In this document: positions 6,420 through 9,556 of the stretch, one piece after another
How the letters are laid out: each line of letters opens with the position of its first letter
Position numbering within the stretch: the stretch's first letter is position 1
NCBI GenBank assembly: GCA_003551745.1
Contig: PUNI01000599.1
Span: 1 to 9,556 of the forward strand
From: Paracoccaceae bacterium
GTDB taxonomy: Bacteria; Pseudomonadota; Alphaproteobacteria; Rhodobacterales; Rhodobacteraceae
DNA: 9,556 nucleotides
Direction: 5' to 3'
The notes under the pieces: model-generated
Told to the model about the DNA's origin: nothing
Database searches by the model: none
The model's input: the letters and a program-made list of their open reading frames with translations, nothing else
Made by a program: the position numbers and the translations under genes

Positions 6420-7181
6420 TCACCCGGGGCGCCGGGCCGCGAAGCGCAGCCGCACGTAATCGGCAACCCAGCCCTCGGCGGGATCATGCAGCGCCGCGAG
6501 CCGGCGCTCGGCGTCTGCCAGCAGCGCCCCGGCGGTGACCGGCGCGGCATCGCGGGTGAAGGGGGCGGCGAAGGTCGCCAGCCAGCCGGCCATGCCGGTC
6601 GGCAGCGGCGTGGGGCGCGGGATCAGCGTCAGGGTCTCGACCTCGAAGCCGGCGGCCTCGAGCCGGGTGCGCTGCAGCGTTGGCGAGGGGAAGTCCCAGA
6701 CGCGCAGGGGCGACAGGCCGGCAGCCTCGCGTGCCGCGTTCAGCGCGGTGACCACGGCGGCCACATTGCCGAAGCCGCCCTGTTCGGCCACCAGCCGGCC
6801 ACCGGGGCGCAGCGCGGCAAAGACGTTCGCAAGCACGCGCGGCGGGTCCCGCATCCAGTGCAACGCGGCGTTGGAGAACACCGCATCGAAGCCGCCCTCG
6901 GGGAAGGGATCATGCGCATCGGCCCGGATCACCCGCAGCCCGCGCGCTTCGGCCGCCGCCACCATCGCGGCATCCGGCTCCAGCCCCACGGCCTCGGCGC
7001 CAGCCGCGGCGATCCGCGCGGTCAGCGCCCCGTCGCCGCAGCCGAGGTCGAGCACGCGCAGTCCCGGGCGCGGGGCGAGAAGGGCCAGAACCTCGGCGCC
7101 GAGCGCGGGCACGAAACCGGCATGGCACGCATAATCCTCCGGCGACCACTCCTGCCCGGCCGCCGGCCCGGAGCCGGACAC
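6420..7181 (-). CDS. Class I SAM-dependent methyltransferase (trans-aconitate methyltransferase-like)
   Basis: This 253-residue soluble enzyme has a Rossmann methyltransferase fold. Motif I is VLDLGCGDG (43-51), the acidic ribose-binding region is GLEPD (66-70), motif II is [12 protein letters not shown] (99-110), and motif III is LRPGGRLV (124-131). SNAALHWM and the EQGGFGNV segment (133-140) resemble the trans-aconitate 2-methyltransferase/Methyltransf_11 group, but the substrate cannot be deduced and no role in peptidoglycan synthesis is known to me. The GTG at 7181 lies 3 nt after the mraY stop, so the gene is surely cotranscribed and probably translationally coupled; its ribosome-binding site is weak (GAAGG 11 nt upstream). 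No better start is visible before motif I. Base composition and codon style match its neighbours, giving no sign of recent transfer. Its place between mraY and murD is unusual. Confidence 0.85.
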   Translation of the reverse strand: MSGSGPAAGQEWSPEDYACHAGFVPALGAEVLALLAPRPGLRVLDLGCGDGALTARIAAAGAEAVGLEPDAAMVAAAEARGLRVIRADAHDPFPEGGFDAVFSNAALHWMRDPPRVLANVFAALRPGGRLVAEQGGFGNVAAVVTALNAAREAAGLSPLRVWDFPSPTLQRTRLEAAGFEVETLTLIPRPTPLPTGMAGWLATFAAPFTRDAAPVTAGALLADAERRLAALHDPAEGWVADYVRLRFAARRPG

Positions 7182-7184
7182 CGC

Positions 7185-8270
7185 TCAGCGGACCTTCAGC
7201 GTGGCCAGGCCGATCAGCGCCAGCACCAGGCTGATGATCCAGAAGCGGATCACGATCTGCGGCTCGGCCCAGCCCTTCTTCTCGAAATGGTGGTGGATGG
7301 GCGCCATCAGGAACACGCGCCTGCCCGTCGCCTTGAAATAGGCGACCTGGATGATCACCGACATCGCCTCCAGAACGAAGAGGCCGCCGACGATGGCCAG
7401 CACGATCTCGTGCTTCGTCGCCACCGCGATCGCGCCGAGCGCGCCGCCGAGCGCGAGGCTGCCGGTGTCGCCCATGAACACCGCCGCCGGCGGCGCGTTG
7501 TACCACAGAAACCCGAGGCTGCCGCCGATCAGCGCGGCGACAAAGATCAGAAGCTCGCCCGTGCCGGGCACGAAATGCACCCCGAGGTATTCGGTGAAGT
7601 CCACCCGGCCGACCGTGTAGGCGATCACGCCCAGCGTGCCGGCCGCGATCATCACCGGCATGATCGCCAGCCCGTCGAGCCCGTCGGTCAGGTTGACCGC
7701 ATTTGCCGAGCCCGCGATCACCACCATCGCGAAGGGAATGAAGAACCAGCCGAGGTTTATCAGCACATCGTTGAAGAGCGGCACCGCCACCTGCCCGCTC
7801 AACGCCGTGGGATGCAGGATCATCGCCACGCCGCTCGCCACAGCCCCGATCCCGAGCCCGAGCGCGAAGCGGACCCGGCCCGGCACGCCCTTGTGGTTGC
7901 CGCGGCTGACCTTGGCATAGTCATCGGCGAAGCCAATCAGGCCGAAGGCCACGGTCGTGCCCAGCACCAGCCAGACGAAGGGGTTGTCGAGCCGCGCCCA
8001 GAGCAGCGTCGAGACGCACAGCGCGCCGAGGATGAGCACGCCGCCCATGGTCGGGGTTCCGGCCTTGGTCAGCAGATGGCTCTCCGGCCCATCGCTGCGG
8101 ATCGGCTGACCGTTGCGCTGGCGCTTGCGCAGCAGGTTGATCAGCGGCGGGCCGAACAGGAAGCCGAACACCAGCGCCGTCACGAAGGCAGCACCAGCCC
8201 GGAAAGTGATGTATCTGAAGAGGTTGAACAGGCCGCCGCCGTCGGAAAACTCGCTCAGCCAGAAAAGCAT
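7185..8270 (-). CDS. mraY: Phospho-N-acetylmuramoyl-pentapeptide transferase
   Basis: This integral membrane enzyme transfers phospho-MurNAc-pentapeptide from UDP to undecaprenyl phosphate, making lipid I at the cytoplasmic face. It is complete at 361 residues, the usual length, with about ten membrane helices. Signatures are [10 protein letters not shown] (68-77), the catalytic FADDYAK with D116 and D117, [12 protein letters not shown] (190-201), [12 protein letters not shown] (265-276) with D268, and MAPIHHHFE (322-330), the histidine-rich loop. The start at ATG 8270 (MLFWLSEF) is the family's usual beginning; an upstream in-frame GTG at 8288 would overlap murF and is less likely. It begins 4 nt after the murF stop, with a G-rich site (GGGGGA) 8 nt before the ATG. 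The methyltransferase follows 3 nt after it. Confidence 0.97.
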   Translation of the reverse strand: MLFWLSEFSDGGGLFNLFRYITFRAGAAFVTALVFGFLFGPPLINLLRKRQRNGQPIRSDGPESHLLTKAGTPTMGGVLILGALCVSTLLWARLDNPFVWLVLGTTVAFGLIGFADDYAKVSRGNHKGVPGRVRFALGLGIGAVASGVAMILHPTALSGQVAVPLFNDVLINLGWFFIPFAMVVIAGSANAVNLTDGLDGLAIMPVMIAAGTLGVIAYTVGRVDFTEYLGVHFVPGTGELLIFVAALIGGSLGFLWYNAPPAAVFMGDTGSLALGGALGAIAVATKHEIVLAIVGGLFVLEAMSVIIQVAYFKATGRRVFLMAPIHHHFEKKGWAEPQIVIRFWIISLVLALIGLATLKVR

Positions 8271-8274
8271 CTGT

Positions 8275-9556
8275 TCAGTCCCCCGCAACGGCGCGGCGGC
8301 CGCCCTGCCCCAGTTTCATCAGCGCGTCAACCACGCGCGCCACCCGGCTGCTCTTCGATCCCTTGACCAGCACGACATCGCCCGGGCGCACCAGATCGGC
8401 CGCCGCGGCGGCCAGCGCCTCGGCAGTGTCGGCCCGGTGCCCGCGCCGTTCCGGCGGCAGCGCGTCCCACAGATGCCCCATGCGCGGGCCTGCGCAGTGA
8501 ACCACATCGATCGCGGCCAGCGCGGGATGGGCGGCGAGATCGGCATGGAGGCGCGCCTCGTCCGGGCCGAGCTCCAGCATGTCGCCGAGGATCGCCACCC
8601 GGCGGCCATGCGCGCCCGGTGGCAGCATCGACAGCGCTTCCAGCGCCGCGCCGAGCGAGGCCTGGTTGGCGTTGTAGGCATCGTCGATCAGGTCGAACCC
8701 GCCGGCGGCGGCGGCATCGATCTCCCCCCGGCAGCGCCGGCCGCGCCCCTCCGGCGGCACCCAGTTGCCCAGATCGAGCGCGGCGAGCGCGAGATCGGCG
8801 CCCGCAGCCTGGGCCGCCAGCAGGGCGCCGAGGGCGTTCGTCGCGAAATGCCGTCCGGCCCCGGGCAGACGAAACAGCAGGCGCTGGCCGTCGATCACCG
8901 CCTCGGCGATGGTAGCCTCGGCGCTGGCGCGCAGCTCCACGAGCCGGCAGTCGGCCCCGGCGCCGAAGCGCAGGAGGCGGGCCCCGCGGCGCCGGGCGGC
9001 GGCTTCGAGGATGGGGGTGGTGGACAGGCCCGCCGGGATCACCGCGGCGCCGCCCGGCGCAAGCCCCTCGAAAATGTCGGCCTTCTCCGCGGCAATCGCC
9101 TCCAGGCTGCCGAGCGTCTCCAGATGCGCCGGCGCAATGGTGGTGATCAGCGCCACGTCGGGCTGCGCAAGCCGCGCCAGGGGCGCGATCTCGCCACGGT
9201 GGTTCATCCCGATCTCCAGGATCGCCACATCGCTCGCCGCCGGCATCCGTGCCAGCGTCAGCGGGACGCCCCAGTGATTGTTGTAACTGGCCTCGGCGGC
9301 ATGCACCTGGCCCGACCGGGCCAGCATAACCCGCAGCATCTCCTTGGTGGAGGTCTTGCCCACCGATCCCGTGACCGCGATCAGCCGCCCGGCCATGCGC
9401 GCGCGGCCGGCCCGGCCGAGGTCGGTCAGACCCTTCAGCACGTCCGGCACCAGCAGGAGCGGGGCATCGGCCGGCACGCCGCCCGGAACCCGCGCCACCA
9501 TGGCCGCCGCCGCGCCACGGGCCAGCGCATCGGCGACGAAGTCGTGCCCGTCGCGG
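8275..9556 (-). CDS. murF: UDP-N-acetylmuramoyl-tripeptide--D-alanyl-D-alanine ligase (5' truncated)
   Basis: This cytoplasmic ATP-dependent ligase adds D-Ala-D-Ala to the UDP-MurNAc tripeptide, the last soluble step before MraY. The frame is open to the window edge: 426 residues are visible, starting with [15 protein letters not shown], a normal internal MurF segment, so roughly 45-55 N-terminal residues are probably outside. In visible numbering the P-loop is TGSVGKTS (62-69) and [13 protein letters not shown] follows (90-102). [10 protein letters not shown] (113-122) comes next, the likely carbamylated lysine is K158 in AAEKADIF, and VKGSKSS is at 397-403. The DDAYNANQ loop (291-298) has Q where most relatives have P. 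An ATG at 9501 is internal and not the start. mraY follows 4 nt after the stop; murE would be expected just outside the window. Confidence 0.95.
   Translation of the reverse strand, partial: RDGHDFVADALARGAAAAMVARVPGGVPADAPLLLVPDVLKGLTDLGRAGRARMAGRLIAVTGSVGKTSTKEMLRVMLARSGQVHAAEASYNNHWGVPLTLARMPAASDVAILEIGMNHRGEIAPLARLAQPDVALITTIAPAHLETLGSLEAIAAEKADIFEGLAPGGAAVIPAGLSTTPILEAAARRRGARLLRFGAGADCRLVELRASAEATIAEAVIDGQRLLFRLPGAGRHFATNALGALLAAQAAGADLALAALDLGNWVPPEGRGRRCRGEIDAAAAGGFDLIDDAYNANQASLGAALEALSMLPPGAHGRRVAILGDMLELGPDEARLHADLAAHPALAAIDVVHCAGPRMGHLWDALPPERRGHRADTAEALAAAAADLVRPGDVVLVKGSKSSRVARVVDALMKLGQGGRRAVAGD

Noticed and set aside
4487..6538. A 683-codon open frame on the + strand
   Set aside because: It lies antisense to murD and crcB, is rich in R, G, P, H and Q with no motif, and arises because GC-rich genes leave long stop-free frames on the opposite strand.
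6347..6550. N-terminal extension of murD to an ATG at 6550
   Set aside because: It would overlap the end of the methyltransferase and add 68 residues with no Mur ligase character; ATG 6346 has a good ribosome-binding site and gives normal length.
6120..8366. A 748-codon open frame on the + strand
   Set aside because: It is antisense to murD, the methyltransferase and mraY, which all have full catalytic motifs; its own translation is low-complexity and unlike any protein family.

Overview
This window is very GC-rich bacterial chromosome, coding almost edge to edge. It most resembles an alphaproteobacterium, probably of the Rhodobacterales. The pointers are strong G/C preference at third codon positions, the murF-mraY-murD order, and a glycine-betaine-type Rieske oxygenase with its reductase. 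The assignment is by recognition of protein style, not by a search.

Layout: the left end (1-2284, + strand) holds a two-gene oxidative demethylation unit. It is a Rieske oxygenase alpha subunit truncated by the window edge (GbcA-like), followed 4 nt later by its FAD/NAD/[2Fe-2S] reductase (GbcB-like). Together they would convert glycine betaine to dimethylglycine and formaldehyde. Everything from 2334 to the right edge is on the - strand and faces this pair convergently.

Reading the - strand from the right edge, the first block (9556-4946) is part of the division/cell-wall cluster: murF (truncated by the edge), mraY, an inserted SAM-dependent methyltransferase, and murD. The first three genes are separated by only 3-4 nt; murD follows after 73 nt. 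These enzymes finish UDP-MurNAc-pentapeptide, load it on the lipid carrier (lipid I), and add D-Glu. The usual next gene, ftsW, is absent. A 234-nt non-coding stretch with several hairpins follows murD instead.

The second - strand block (4711-2334) looks like a fluoride-resistance operon: two tandem small CrcB/Fluc channel genes overlapping by ATGA, a DUF190 PII-like gene 4 nt later, then an ArsB/NhaD/SLC13-type (ion transporter superfamily) permease behind a strong Shine-Dalgarno site. The two CrcB proteins have opposite charge bias, as expected of an antiparallel heterodimer. One has lost a pore phenylalanine and the conserved glutamate, while the other keeps the canonical motif.

No CRISPR array, tRNA, rRNA, insertion sequence or phage gene was seen. 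The most interesting points are the asymmetric CrcB pair with its transporter partner and the methyltransferase lodged between mraY and murD.
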